DNA from: Polyangium sp. 6x1
Lineage (GTDB): Bacteria; Myxococcota_A; Polyangia; Polyangiales; Polyangiaceae
Assembly: GCF_029946515.1 (NCBI RefSeq)
Contig: NZ_JARZHH010000009.1
Coordinates: 124,001-188,000 of the forward strand
DNA length: 64,000 nucleotides
Direction: 5' to 3'
The notes under the pieces were generated by a model. It saw only the letters and a list, made by a program, of their open reading frames with translations, searched no databases and was not told where the DNA came from. Shown here in pieces: positions 42,713 through 50,779 of the stretch. How positions within the stretch are numbered: position 1 is the stretch's first letter; every line of letters begins with the position of its first letter. A program made the translations under genes and the position numbers.

Positions 42713-42741
42713 TTTCCGCGGACGCTTCGTTCCGATATCCT
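42713..42741 (+). promoter_or_regulatory. Promoter placing the transcript start at the ATG
   Basis: TATCCT (42736-42741) lies 17 bases after a weak TTTCCG (42713-42718). The ATG at 42750 follows the -10 box by 8 bases without a ribosome-binding site. The arrangement matches that at 26367 and implies a leaderless transcript. Confidence 0.4.
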
Positions 42742-42749
42742 GCTCGGTC

Positions 42750-45700
42750 ATGCGACGATCGAGCACCTTTCTCCTGACAGCGCTCCCGCTGCTCGCCTTG
42801 CTGTCCGCCGGTTGCGGCGGCGAGGCCACGCAGCAAACCACGGGAACTCCCTCCGGCAGCGGCGGCTCCGGCGGCCAGGGCGGCCTCGGCGGCTCTGGCG
42901 GCGACGGCGGCGACGGCGGCATCATCCTCGCCGGCCCCGGCGGCGCCGGCGGCCAGGGCGGCCAGGGCGGCGGCCCCGACCTGTGCGTCGGCATCCAGTG
43001 CTCGCCGGATCAGCACTGCGAGGTGCTGCCCGACGGAATGCCCGGCTGCGTGAACAACGACTGCGGCATGCTGAACTGCTCGGCGACCGAGATCTGCGAG
43101 ATCACGCCCGGCGGCGGCGCGTTCTGCAAGGACATCTCCTGCACGCAGGACGTGCAATGCCCGGCGAGCCAGTATTGCAATGGCACGATCTGCGTCGACG
43201 ACGCCTGCGTCCCCGGCACGACGACGTGCATGGGGAACGAGCTCTACGCCTGCGACGCGAACGGCAGCGGGACGACGGCGCAATTCACCTGCGGAAGCAC
43301 CTCGTATTACATGAGCATGTGCACCGACCCCGGCATGGGCGACGCGTCGTGCCCCTGCGAGGACGACTGGGATTGCCCGCCGAACACGGCCTGCGAGGTC
43401 GGTCAATGCGTCGGCACGGGCAAACCCGCGACCTGCACGCTGCCGCCCGTGCCGTTCTCGGAGGTCCTGCCGAAGAAGGAGATCCAGTGGGGCGGCACCG
43501 GCGTCACGCCGAACAACGTGGCCGTCAATGCGCCGTTCGCAGGCTCGGCGCAGGTGAGCATGACGCCGCTCGTCGTGAACCTCGACGACGACAACGGCGA
43601 CGGCCTCATCAACGAGCTCGATTTCCCGGAGATCGTGTTCACCACGTACCACAGCACGCTGGCCGACGAGGACGGCGTGGTCCGCGCGATCCACGGCGGC
43701 GGCCCGAACAAGGGCAAAGATTATTTCGCCAACGCCGGGACGAACGTCTGGCACGAGGGCGATCCGCTGAACAAGGCGTGGGTGAACACGCAAGGCATCG
43801 CGAACTCGACGGGCTCGCTCGCGGCCGGCGATCTCGACAACGACGGCGTGCCCGAGATCGTGATGCCCACGGAGGTCGTGGCCGGCGTGTCGACGGGCGG
43901 CGTCGCCATCCTCGACAACAAGGGCGACATCATCGCGCAGACGGCCGTGAATCAATTGCCCTCGGCCGGGTACAACGTCCCCGCGATCACGCTCGCGAAC
44001 GTGGACGGCAAGGGGTTCGCCGAGATCGTCGTGGGCCGGTTCGTCTTCACGCTCGGCAAGGATCCGGTGACGAACAAGCTCGTGTTCGTCGACAGGTTCG
44101 CCGGCACGCTCACGATCAACGGCAACAACGGGCAGGGCGCGATTTCCTGCGTGGCGAACCTCGTCGGGGATAACAGGCAGGAGATCGTCGCGGGCAGCAC
44201 GGTCTACAAGTTCCCCACGCCGCCGAACGGCGTGACGAAGCGCGCGGATTGCGCGGCGGGCGACATGAGCGCATTTTGCCTCGGCCAGCTCGAGGTCGTC
44301 TGGGACGCGCAGGCGGTGAACGGCGCCGTGGCCGTGCCGAACACGCAACGCGAGGGTTTCTGCGCCGTGGCCGACATCCTCGGCGCAGACGAGGCCGCGG
44401 CGCCGGGCCCCGGCAATGCGCCCGACGGCAAGCCCGAGGTCATCCTGATCTCGCGCGGCTACCTCGCGATCTACAACGGCGAGACCGGCACGCAGCGGCG
44501 CTTCACGAACCTCGGCGCGGGCGACAACGGCGGCGCGCCGAACGTCGACGATTTCGACGGCGACGGCTTCCCCGAGATCGGCACCGCATTCGGCACGCGG
44601 TACATGATGATCGATCTGCAAGCGACGTCGGCGAGCTGCCCGGCGTGGCCAACCGGAATCAGCGACGCCGCCGCGAACCCGAACCCCGCCCGCGCCCCCG
44701 GCGCAGCCTGCACGATGGACGCCGAATGCAGCGCAGGCGCCGTCTGCAACACGGCGAAGGGCTCGTGCGTGTGCCTGCACAACGGCTGGCAGCGGATCAC
44801 GGAGGACGACTCGAGCCGCGTGACGGCCTCCAGCGTCTTCGATTTCAACGGCGACGGCGCAGCCGAGGTCATCTACAACGACGAGTGCTGGTTCCGCATC
44901 TACGACGGCACGACGTCGGCCGTGCTCTTCAAGGAGCACTCGCCGAGCCGCACGCGCACGGAAAACCCGGTCATCGCCGACGTGGACAACGACGGCAACG
45001 CGGAGATCGTCTTCTGCTCGAACAACGATTCGAGCTCGTGCTCGGTAGGCTTCAACTATCCGAACGGCATCGCCGTCTGGGGCGACACGAGCGACACGTG
45101 GGTGCCCGCGCGGCGCATCTGGAACCAGCACGCCTACCACGTGACGAACGTGCTGGAGAGCGGCGCCATCCCGGCCCTCGAGCCGGAGAGCTGGAAGCTC
45201 TACAATGGTCGCGAATACAACACCTACCGCTCGAACCCGCGCTCGTTCGGCGTGGCGCCGGACCTGCACATCCCGGGCATCCAGATGTCGTCGCCGGACG
45301 CCGCCTGCGGGCAGCTCTCGAAAAAACTCGACATCACCGTCGAGATTCGCAACGACGGCGACGTACGCGTAGGCCCAGGCGTGGTGGTCGGCTTCTACGG
45401 CGAATGGATGAACGGAATGCCAAGCGAGCCGCTTTATGCGGACGCGGCGCAGACGCCGCTGACGGCGGTGCTCGGGACGAGCCTGGAGCCGGGGCAGTCG
45501 ATCCTGGTGACGGTGAGCTACGACGCGACGAACAACTCGCCGGGTACGCTGCCCGAAAAGGTGCGCGTGGTCGTGGACGACACGAATCAGGAGCGCGAAT
45601 GCATCGAGGACAACAACACCCTGGAATCGATGGTAGCGCCGGGCCAAGTGCAGCCGGATCTGCGCATCGACGTCGGAGCAGCCAACGAGGGCTCATGCCC

Positions 45701-45998
45701 GGCCCCGACGGTCTCCGCGACGGTCTACAACGAGGGTTCAGCGCCCGCGAGCAACATCCTCGTGCGATTCTACGCAGGTGATCCCAACCAGGGCGGCACG
45801 CCCATCCACGAGGAAACCATCGCAGGCCCGCTCGACCCCGGCCAAAGCGTGATGCTGACCTCGAAGATGTCGAACTTCCCGCCCAACCTGCTCGTCCTCA
45901 TCTACGCCGTGGTCGATCCGCAAAACACAGTGCAAGAGTGCAACGACGGCAACAACAAAGACGAGGCAAACGGGAAGGTGATCTGCGGGATCAATTGA
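42750..45998 (+). CDS. Large surface lipoprotein with FG-GAP/VCBS repeats and CARDB domains
   Basis: A 1082-residue exported protein. It has lipobox LLSAGC, a Gly-rich linker (about residues 35-75), a Cys-rich section of roughly 150 residues with EGF-like spacing (DCPPNTACEVGQC, PASQYCNGTICVDDACVPGT), then FG-GAP/VCBS repeats with Asp-rich calcium loops (LDDDNGDGLINELDFPEIVF; GDLDNDGVPEIVMPTEVV; FDFNGDGAAEVIYNDEC) forming a beta-propeller. The last 220 residues hold two CARDB-like domains (PDLHIPGIQM; PDLRIDVGAA), which bear adhesive folds. A calcium-dependent adhesion or surface-binding role is likely. A hairpin element follows the stop by 16 bases. Confidence 0.86.
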   Translation: MRRSSTFLLTALPLLALLSAGCGGEATQQTTGTPSGSGGSGGQGGLGGSGGDGGDGGIILAGPGGAGGQGGQGGGPDLCVGIQCSPDQHCEVLPDGMPGCVNNDCGMLNCSATEICEITPGGGAFCKDISCTQDVQCPASQYCNGTICVDDACVPGTTTCMGNELYACDANGSGTTAQFTCGSTSYYMSMCTDPGMGDASCPCEDDWDCPPNTACEVGQCVGTGKPATCTLPPVPFSEVLPKKEIQWGGTGVTPNNVAVNAPFAGSAQVSMTPLVVNLDDDNGDGLINELDFPEIVFTTYHSTLADEDGVVRAIHGGGPNKGKDYFANAGTNVWHEGDPLNKAWVNTQGIANSTGSLAAGDLDNDGVPEIVMPTEVVAGVSTGGVAILDNKGDIIAQTAVNQLPSAGYNVPAITLANVDGKGFAEIVVGRFVFTLGKDPVTNKLVFVDRFAGTLTINGNNGQGAISCVANLVGDNRQEIVAGSTVYKFPTPPNGVTKRADCAAGDMSAFCLGQLEVVWDAQAVNGAVAVPNTQREGFCAVADILGADEAAAPGPGNAPDGKPEVILISRGYLAIYNGETGTQRRFTNLGAGDNGGAPNVDDFDGDGFPEIGTAFGTRYMMIDLQATSASCPAWPTGISDAAANPNPARAPGAACTMDAECSAGAVCNTAKGSCVCLHNGWQRITEDDSSRVTASSVFDFNGDGAAEVIYNDECWFRIYDGTTSAVLFKEHSPSRTRTENPVIADVDNDGNAEIVFCSNNDSSSCSVGFNYPNGIAVWGDTSDTWVPARRIWNQHAYHVTNVLESGAIPALEPESWKLYNGREYNTYRSNPRSFGVAPDLHIPGIQMSSPDAACGQLSKKLDITVEIRNDGDVRVGPGVVVGFYGEWMNGMPSEPLYADAAQTPLTAVLGTSLEPGQSILVTVSYDATNNSPGTLPEKVRVVVDDTNQERECIEDNNTLESMVAPGQVQPDLRIDVGAANEGSCPAPTVSATVYNEGSAPASNILVRFYAGDPNQGGTPIHEETIAGPLDPGQSVMLTSKMSNFPPNLLVLIYAVVDPQNTVQECNDGNNKDEANGKVICGIN

Positions 45999-46014
45999 TC
46001 CTGGAAACGCCACG

Positions 46015-46313
46015 CCGGGGCTCTGCCCCGGGCCCCGCGGGGGCTGTTCGCCCCTCGACCCGAACCAGGGCACAGCCCTGGACCTCAGGGGGAAGAACTG
46101 CGCGATGCGCAGTTCTTCCCACAGGCCGGTGGGACCGCATCGCCGGCTGAACCGTCAGCGCCGCTGTCTTGCCTGGCAGGGTCGTTGCCCGTCTTGATTC
46201 GGCCTGTTCGATGAACTGCGCGGAGCGCAGTTCATCGACCCTCAGTCCAGCGCGGGCGCTGGTCCGGGTGCAGGGGCGGACAGCCCCTGCTGGGGCCTGG
46301 GGCAACGCCCCAG
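46015..46313. repeat. Composite inverted four-hairpin element, second full copy
   Basis: The reverse unit has D' 46015-46031, degenerate C' 46039-46054, B' 46065-46081 and A' 46090-46120 (14-bp stem). A spacer of 88 bp follows, then the forward unit: A 46209-46237, B 46247-46262, C 46270-46290, D 46297-46313. The spacer is related, in reverse complement, to that of the 28-kb copy. It lies between convergent genes and ends 10 bases before the stop of the Tim44-like gene. Confidence 0.85.
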
Positions 46314-46323
46314 CGCGGCGCCT

Positions 46324-47976
46324 TCACCCTCGATAGACCTCGTCCTGCTCGATTCGCGAGAGCACCCAGTCGAATTCGCCGGCGGTGACGTGCGCGCTGC
46401 AATGGGTGCATGCGCCGCTCATGTTGATTTCGGCGTTCGGGGCGCCGCAGTTCGGGCAGACGGGATCGACACGCGGGGCGCCGCGTCGCTCGGCGCCGCG
46501 AAGGAGCGTCCAGTATTCGCTGTAGACGCGCTCCTTTGTTTTGCTGCCGGCAACGACCTTGTCGTCCTCGTCGAGCGTGAAATCGCGACATGAGGCGAAG
46601 ACGCGTACTGTGACGGCGTCGTAATACGTGTCGGAGAGGACGCGGGCGAGGTCGATCGAGACGATGCGCGCGTCCTCTGTGATGTTGCGCAGCTTCTGGT
46701 TGCGGTAGGTGTCGATCCAGTATCGCTGCGATTGAAAGAGGTTGTCCGAGAGGTACGGGCGGACGATGGCGAGGTTCTGGCTCGACCAGCCCTCGTGAAA
46801 GGCTTGGAAGATGGCTTCCACGCGCGATTTCCAGGAGGACCAGCGGAGCTCTGGGTCCTTCTTTTTGAGCGCGGACCATTTTGATTTCATGTCTGGCGCG
46901 ACGACGGTCGGTAGGTCCGTCCCGACTTCCTCGGTCGTGCCTGTGAGCATGGGGCCGCGGGGCTCGCGGGCCTCGATGTCGATCGAGAAAACCGTCCAGT
47001 CGTGCTCGCCCGTGGAGGCGACCACGCCGCAGTAGGGGCATTTCGCGCCGATGGCCTTGTCCTGCGGCGCGCCGCAGTTCGGGCAGCCGAAGAGCTTCGT
47101 TTTCTCGGGGGGACGTGATTTCACGTCGGGATCCCGGACGAGGCGCCATTTCTCGGAGATCCAGTAGCTCTGCGGTTCGCCGTCGGCCGAGACCTCCGTG
47201 TAGTTGACCTCGAAGCCGACCACGAGCTCGATCCGACGGACGGGCTCGCTCTGCGCGACGACCGCCTCGAAGCGCATCGCGCCGATGACGACGTCGCGGA
47301 CCTCGGACGCAGGGTAGGGCGAATAGGCGGCGATCGCGCCCTCGGCGAGGTAGCTGCCGAGCGCGTCGAGCGTGCCCTTGCCACGCGCGGCCTGGACTTC
47401 GGCGTAGAGCGCGTAGAGAAAATCTTCGAAGAGGACACGCGAGAAATTCGTGTCCTTGCTGCCGAGGGCGAGCAGCGCGGATTCGATGGCGGGATGGTTC
47501 TTTCGCCGGCGCGCCTTCTCCGCTTTTGCCTGTTTTCGTTCGCGCTCGCGCTGTCGGGCCGGGCGCGGGCGCTCTTCGTCGGGATCCGGCCGGCTCGATT
47601 CCCAGCCGCGCTCGGCCTCGCGTTGCTTCTGGAGGATGTTGCTCGCGATGACGAAAATGACCGTCATGACGAGCACGACGAGCGCGAATGGGCCCGAAAA
47701 GCCCGCGGGCTCGCCGCTGGACGAGCTCGATCCCGAGGACGATGACGGCGATGAGGACGAGGACGAGCGGCTCCCGGACGAGCCACTCCACGGCGACGAG
47801 GACGAGGAGCGGCTCGAGCTCGAAGAGGAGGACGATGACGAGGACGACGAGCTGCTTCGGCCGCTGAAGGTTTGCCCTCCGCCTGGGCGCGCGGCCGCGT
47901 CGTCGACGATAAACGGCGCGGCGAGGCCAATGCCGGCCGCGAGGACGAGCGCCGCGAAACGCTTGGTTCGTTTCAT
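46324..47976 (-). CDS. Tim44-like membrane protein with two zinc ribbons
   Basis: A 550-residue protein. It has a signal peptide (RFAALVLAAGIGLAAPFIV), a striking poly-Ser segment (residues about 40-90), one membrane helix (FALVVLVMTVIFVIASNIL), a basic Arg/Lys-rich stretch, then two Tim44-like cystatin-type domains (FSRVLFEDFLYALYAEVQAA; SSQNLAIVRPYLSDNLFQSQ). Each is followed by a zinc ribbon (CPNCGAPQDKAIGAKCPYC and CPNCGAPNAEINMSGACTHC). Its ATG overlaps the stop of the TPM gene (ATGA), so the two are translationally coupled. Co-occurrence with TPM proteins suggests a joint envelope function; no biochemical role is known. Confidence 0.83.
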   Translation of the reverse strand: MKRTKRFAALVLAAGIGLAAPFIVDDAAARPGGGQTFSGRSSSSSSSSSSSSSSSRSSSSSPWSGSSGSRSSSSSSPSSSSGSSSSSGEPAGFSGPFALVVLVMTVIFVIASNILQKQREAERGWESSRPDPDEERPRPARQRERERKQAKAEKARRRKNHPAIESALLALGSKDTNFSRVLFEDFLYALYAEVQAARGKGTLDALGSYLAEGAIAAYSPYPASEVRDVVIGAMRFEAVVAQSEPVRRIELVVGFEVNYTEVSADGEPQSYWISEKWRLVRDPDVKSRPPEKTKLFGCPNCGAPQDKAIGAKCPYCGVVASTGEHDWTVFSIDIEAREPRGPMLTGTTEEVGTDLPTVVAPDMKSKWSALKKKDPELRWSSWKSRVEAIFQAFHEGWSSQNLAIVRPYLSDNLFQSQRYWIDTYRNQKLRNITEDARIVSIDLARVLSDTYYDAVTVRVFASCRDFTLDEDDKVVAGSKTKERVYSEYWTLLRGAERRGAPRVDPVCPNCGAPNAEINMSGACTHCSAHVTAGEFDWVLSRIEQDEVYRG

Positions 47977-48599
47977 GCGCTCACCTCGTCCGCGAGCTCG
48001 TTTTCGTCGTCCTCGGCGCGCGGGAGCGTTCGCCCGAGCGCGTCGCCGAGCTCCGCCAGCGCCGCGAGGAACGCCGGGAGCCCGCCCGTTTGCTCGACCG
48101 ATGCCTCGATGCGCCGCCGCGCGGCGGCGAAATCGTCGCCGAGCGCCTCGAAATCGAGGCCGATGTCCCCGACGAGCTCGACGCGCTGCTCGAACGTGGA
48201 GACGTAGACCAAGAGCCCCGTGCGCCCGCGGGTGCGGGAAATGGCGCGCTCCACGAACGAGGCGCAGGCCGCGCGCCGGACGTTTTCGGCCATGAGCCGA
48301 CGCGACGTGAGCGCGCGCCGGAGCGGCGGGACGTTCGCCGAGAGGGATCCGCCGAGGGCGAAAACGAGGAGGATCTCGACAGGCAGGAGGTCGTCGTCGA
48401 ACGGCGCGGGGTGAAAAAGAAACACGCAAAGCGCCACGAGCGAGAGCACGAAACCGACGAGCCAATCGGTATGCCGGTAGTGGCCGGAGACGGCGCGGAC
48501 GACGACGACGACCTCGGCGGAGGTCTTCGCTTCGAGCGCCCGAATGGCCCGCGAGACCTCGTCTTTTGCCTTGGATTCGAGCAAATCCCGAGCGCGCAT
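47973..48599 (-). CDS. TPM-domain membrane protein
   Basis: A 208-residue protein with the start of a TPM domain (EVSRAIRALEAKTSAEVVVV), two adjacent membrane helices (WLVGFVLSLVALCVFLFHPA; LLPVEILLVFALGGSLSANV), and the second half of the domain (RTGLLVYVSTFEQRVELVGD), interrupted by the helices as in TPM proteins of Gram-negative bacteria. Acidic C-terminus. It is coupled by a 4-base overlap to the Tim44-like gene. Divergent from trpS with 120 bases between. The function of such proteins is unclear; some TPM proteins act in photosystem or membrane maintenance. Confidence 0.83.
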   Translation of the reverse strand: MRARDLLESKAKDEVSRAIRALEAKTSAEVVVVVRAVSGHYRHTDWLVGFVLSLVALCVFLFHPAPFDDDLLPVEILLVFALGGSLSANVPPLRRALTSRRLMAENVRRAACASFVERAISRTRGRTGLLVYVSTFEQRVELVGDIGLDFEALGDDFAAARRRIEASVEQTGGLPAFLAALAELGDALGRTLPRAEDDENELADEVSA

Positions 48600-48719
48600 C
48601 GTCGTCCGCCCGGAGGGTAGAGGGGCCACCCGCAGGGAGCAAGGGCGAATGGCGGGATCGCCGGATAAGCGGGACGGCGAGGGGTTGACGCGCGGGGCAG
48701 CCGGCGATAAAGGGCACGC

Positions 48720-49754
48720 GTGAGCGAGTCGACCCAGCAGCCCAAGAAGCCAGTCATCTTGTCGGGGATCCAGCCGAGCGGCCAGCTCGCGCTCGGCAAC
48801 TACGTGGGCGCCCTGAAGAACTGGGTCGAGCTGCAGCAGCAGTACGACTGCATCTTCCTGGTCGTCGATCTGCACGCGCTGACGGTGACGCAGGTGCCGG
48901 CAGAGCTCCGGAACCGCTGCCTGTCGTTCGCAGCGCAATACATTGCGTGCGGGATCGATCCGGACGCGTCGACGATCGTGATTCAATCGCACGTGCCGCA
49001 GCACGCCGAGCTCGCGTGGGTGCTCGGGACGATGACGTACACGGGCGAGCTGTCGCGCATGACGCAATTCAAGGACAAGTCGGCCCGGCACGAGGAGAAC
49101 ATCAATGCGGGTCTGTTCACGTACCCGGTCTTGATGGCGGCGGACATCCTGATCTACCAGGCGAACCTGGTGCCGGTCGGGGCCGATCAGAAGCAGCACC
49201 TCGAGCTCGCGCGGGACGTGGCGCAGCGCTTCAACCATCGATATTCGGAGACGTTCGTGACGCCGGACATCTTCGTGCCCAAGGTCGGCGCGCGGATCAT
49301 GAGCCTGCAGGAACCGACGAAGAAGATGTCGAAGAGCGATCCGAACCCGGACAACTACATCGCGGTGCTCGATACGCCGGACGTGATTCGCCGGAAGTTC
49401 AAGCGCGCGGTGACGGACTCGGAGACGGAGATCCGCTACGACGTCGAGAAGAAGCCGGGCGTGTCGAACCTCCTGACCATTCAAGCGGCGCTGACGGGCC
49501 AGCCGGTGGAGGCGGTGGAGGCGCATTTCGCAGGGAAGGGATACGGCGATCTGAAGTCGGAGGTCGCCGACGTGGTGGTGGCGACGCTGGAGCCGTTCCA
49601 GAAGCGCTATCAAGAGGTCATGGCAGACAAGGCCGGGCTCGAGCAGATCCTCGCGCGAGGCGCGGAGAAGGCGCGGGCGCGGGCGTGGAAGACCTTGTCG
49701 AAGGTGTACAAGAAGGTCGGGCTCGTGCCGGCCGCGCCGCCGGCGAAGGGGTAG
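48720..49754 (+). CDS. trpS: Tryptophanyl-tRNA synthetase
   Basis: A 344-residue class I aminoacyl-tRNA synthetase. The HIGH-like signature is in [19 protein letters not shown], and the KMSKS loop is [12 protein letters not shown]. Other family landmarks are [20 protein letters not shown] and [15 protein letters not shown]. Length is normal. The start is a GTG at 48720 ([10 protein letters not shown]). The GrpB-family gene follows after 19 bases and is probably cotranscribed. Confidence 0.97.
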   Translation: MSESTQQPKKPVILSGIQPSGQLALGNYVGALKNWVELQQQYDCIFLVVDLHALTVTQVPAELRNRCLSFAAQYIACGIDPDASTIVIQSHVPQHAELAWVLGTMTYTGELSRMTQFKDKSARHEENINAGLFTYPVLMAADILIYQANLVPVGADQKQHLELARDVAQRFNHRYSETFVTPDIFVPKVGARIMSLQEPTKKMSKSDPNPDNYIAVLDTPDVIRRKFKRAVTDSETEIRYDVEKKPGVSNLLTIQAALTGQPVEAVEAHFAGKGYGDLKSEVADVVVATLEPFQKRYQEVMADKAGLEQILARGAEKARARAWKTLSKVYKKVGLVPAAPPAKG

Positions 49755-49773
49755 CCAAAAGAGGGGAGGGGCC

Positions 49774-50313
49774 ATGCGCGGGGACATCGACGAGCCGATC
49801 TCGATCGTCGCCTACGATCCGCGCTGGCCCCTCGACTACGAGGCGGAATCTCTGCGGGTGCGGGCGGCGCTCGGGCCGGTCGTGCGGGCGATCGAGCCGT
49901 TCGGGAGCGCGGCGGTGCCGGGGCTCGTGTCGAAGCCGATCGTCGACATCCTGGTCGGCGTGGCCGATTTACAGGAAGCGAAGCCGCACGTCGCGAAGCT
50001 CGTCGCGATCGGGTACGAGGACTTTGGCCAGATCTTCGTTGCCGAGCGGATCTACCTGCGAAAACGTGGGACGCCGCCGCATTTCAACGTGGCGGTGACG
50101 GCGTACGGGGGGCCGTTCTGGGAGACGAATCTCGCGGTGCGCGATTATCTGCGGAGCCATCCGGCGGAGGTGGAGGCGTACGCGCGGCACAAGCGGGAGG
50201 CCGTGGAGGCCGGGGCGACGATGTTTTCGTCGTATTCGCAGGCGAAGGACGTGTTCTTGCGGGGGCTCCGGGAGCGGGCGCTGGCCTGGACCGTGGGGCG
50301 GGACACGGCGTAG
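49774..50313 (+). CDS. GrpB family (UPF0157) nucleotidyltransferase-like protein
   Basis: A 179-residue protein of the GrpB/UPF0157 family, related to nucleotidyltransferases. Signature segments are ISIVAYDPRWPLDYEAESLR, IEPFGSAAVPGLVSKPIVDI and FNVAVTAYGGPFWETNLAVR. In the family the second segment usually reads HIGSTAVPGLxxKPIID; here His-Ile is replaced by Pro-Phe. A GGAGGGG precedes the ATG. The biochemical role of the family is unsettled. It is the last gene before a 466-base gap holding the 43-bp repeats. Confidence 0.92.
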   Translation: MRGDIDEPISIVAYDPRWPLDYEAESLRVRAALGPVVRAIEPFGSAAVPGLVSKPIVDILVGVADLQEAKPHVAKLVAIGYEDFGQIFVAERIYLRKRGTPPHFNVAVTAYGGPFWETNLAVRDYLRSHPAEVEAYARHKREAVEAGATMFSSYSQAKDVFLRGLRERALAWTVGRDTA

Positions 50314-50346
50314 GCGGCCAAGCGGCGTTCAGACGCGCCAGGAGGC

Positions 50347-50604
50347 GCTTGCAACGCGTGCAAAGGCTGATCCGAACGGTCCGAGTGGTGCTTGCAACGC
50401 TTGCAGACGGGTTTCGGGGCGTTCCGATCGGTGTTTGCAACGCTTGCAGGCGGGGTTCGGGGCGTTCCGCTCGGCGCTTGCAACGCTTGCAGGCGGGTTT
50501 CGGGGCGCTCCGATCGGCGCTTGCAACGCGTGCAGGCGGGGTTCGGGGCGCTCCGATCGGCGTTTGCAACGCGTGCAGACGGGGTTCGGGGCGTCCTTTC
50601 GGCT
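50347..50604. repeat. Six imperfect 43-bp tandem repeats
   Basis: Units begin at 50347, 50390, 50433, 50476, 50519 and 50562, exactly 43 bases apart. Each carries a conserved core starting G[CT]TTGCAACGC[TG]TGCA, a near-palindrome (TGCAA-CGC-TTGCA), and a section ending with a variable cggt/cggc segment. The first unit is the most diverged and the array ends abruptly near 50604. Because 43 is not a multiple of three, the open frames through the array are not coding evidence. It lies just upstream of the AAA ATPase cassette. Confidence 0.9.
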
Positions 50605-50675
50605 CTTTGGACCGGGCGACGACACTCTTCCGGTCGTTCAGACCTCCGTTTGCGCCCCGCACGCAACGGATCCGG

Positions 50676-50779
50676 TGTGTGACCACACATCGGTTGACAA
50701 CCGGAGACGGGTGGAAGCTGGCGCGCCGCATGCTTGCCAGGACGACCCGGCAGGGTGCTAGGCTCCCAGGCGGAGCGCC
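50676..50779 (+). promoter_or_regulatory. Upstream control region of the AAA/SLOG cassette
   Basis: Two palindromes, TGTGTG-AC-CACACA (50676-50689) and CGGTT-GAC-AACCG (50691-50703, overlapping a TTGACA), precede a -10-like TAGGCT at 50759-50764 with an extended TGC in front. The ATG is at 50780 with ggcggag as ribosome-binding site. A regulated promoter is inferred; the exact -35 is uncertain. Confidence 0.4.

Noticed and set aside
50347-50604. CRISPR array
   Set aside because: The units are contiguous 43-bp copies conserved along nearly all their length, without unique spacers, and no cas gene is near.
50694-50699. TTGACA as the -35 box of the AAA cassette
   Set aside because: No acceptable -10 lies 16-18 bases downstream; the TAGGCT at 50759 is too far. 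It is noted only as part of a palindrome.
50084-50731. Open frames on both strands through the 43-bp repeats (up to 215 codons)
   Set aside because: The repeat lacks stop codons and its period shifts frame each unit, so all frames read as open; composition is Arg/Ala/Pro noise with no family motif.
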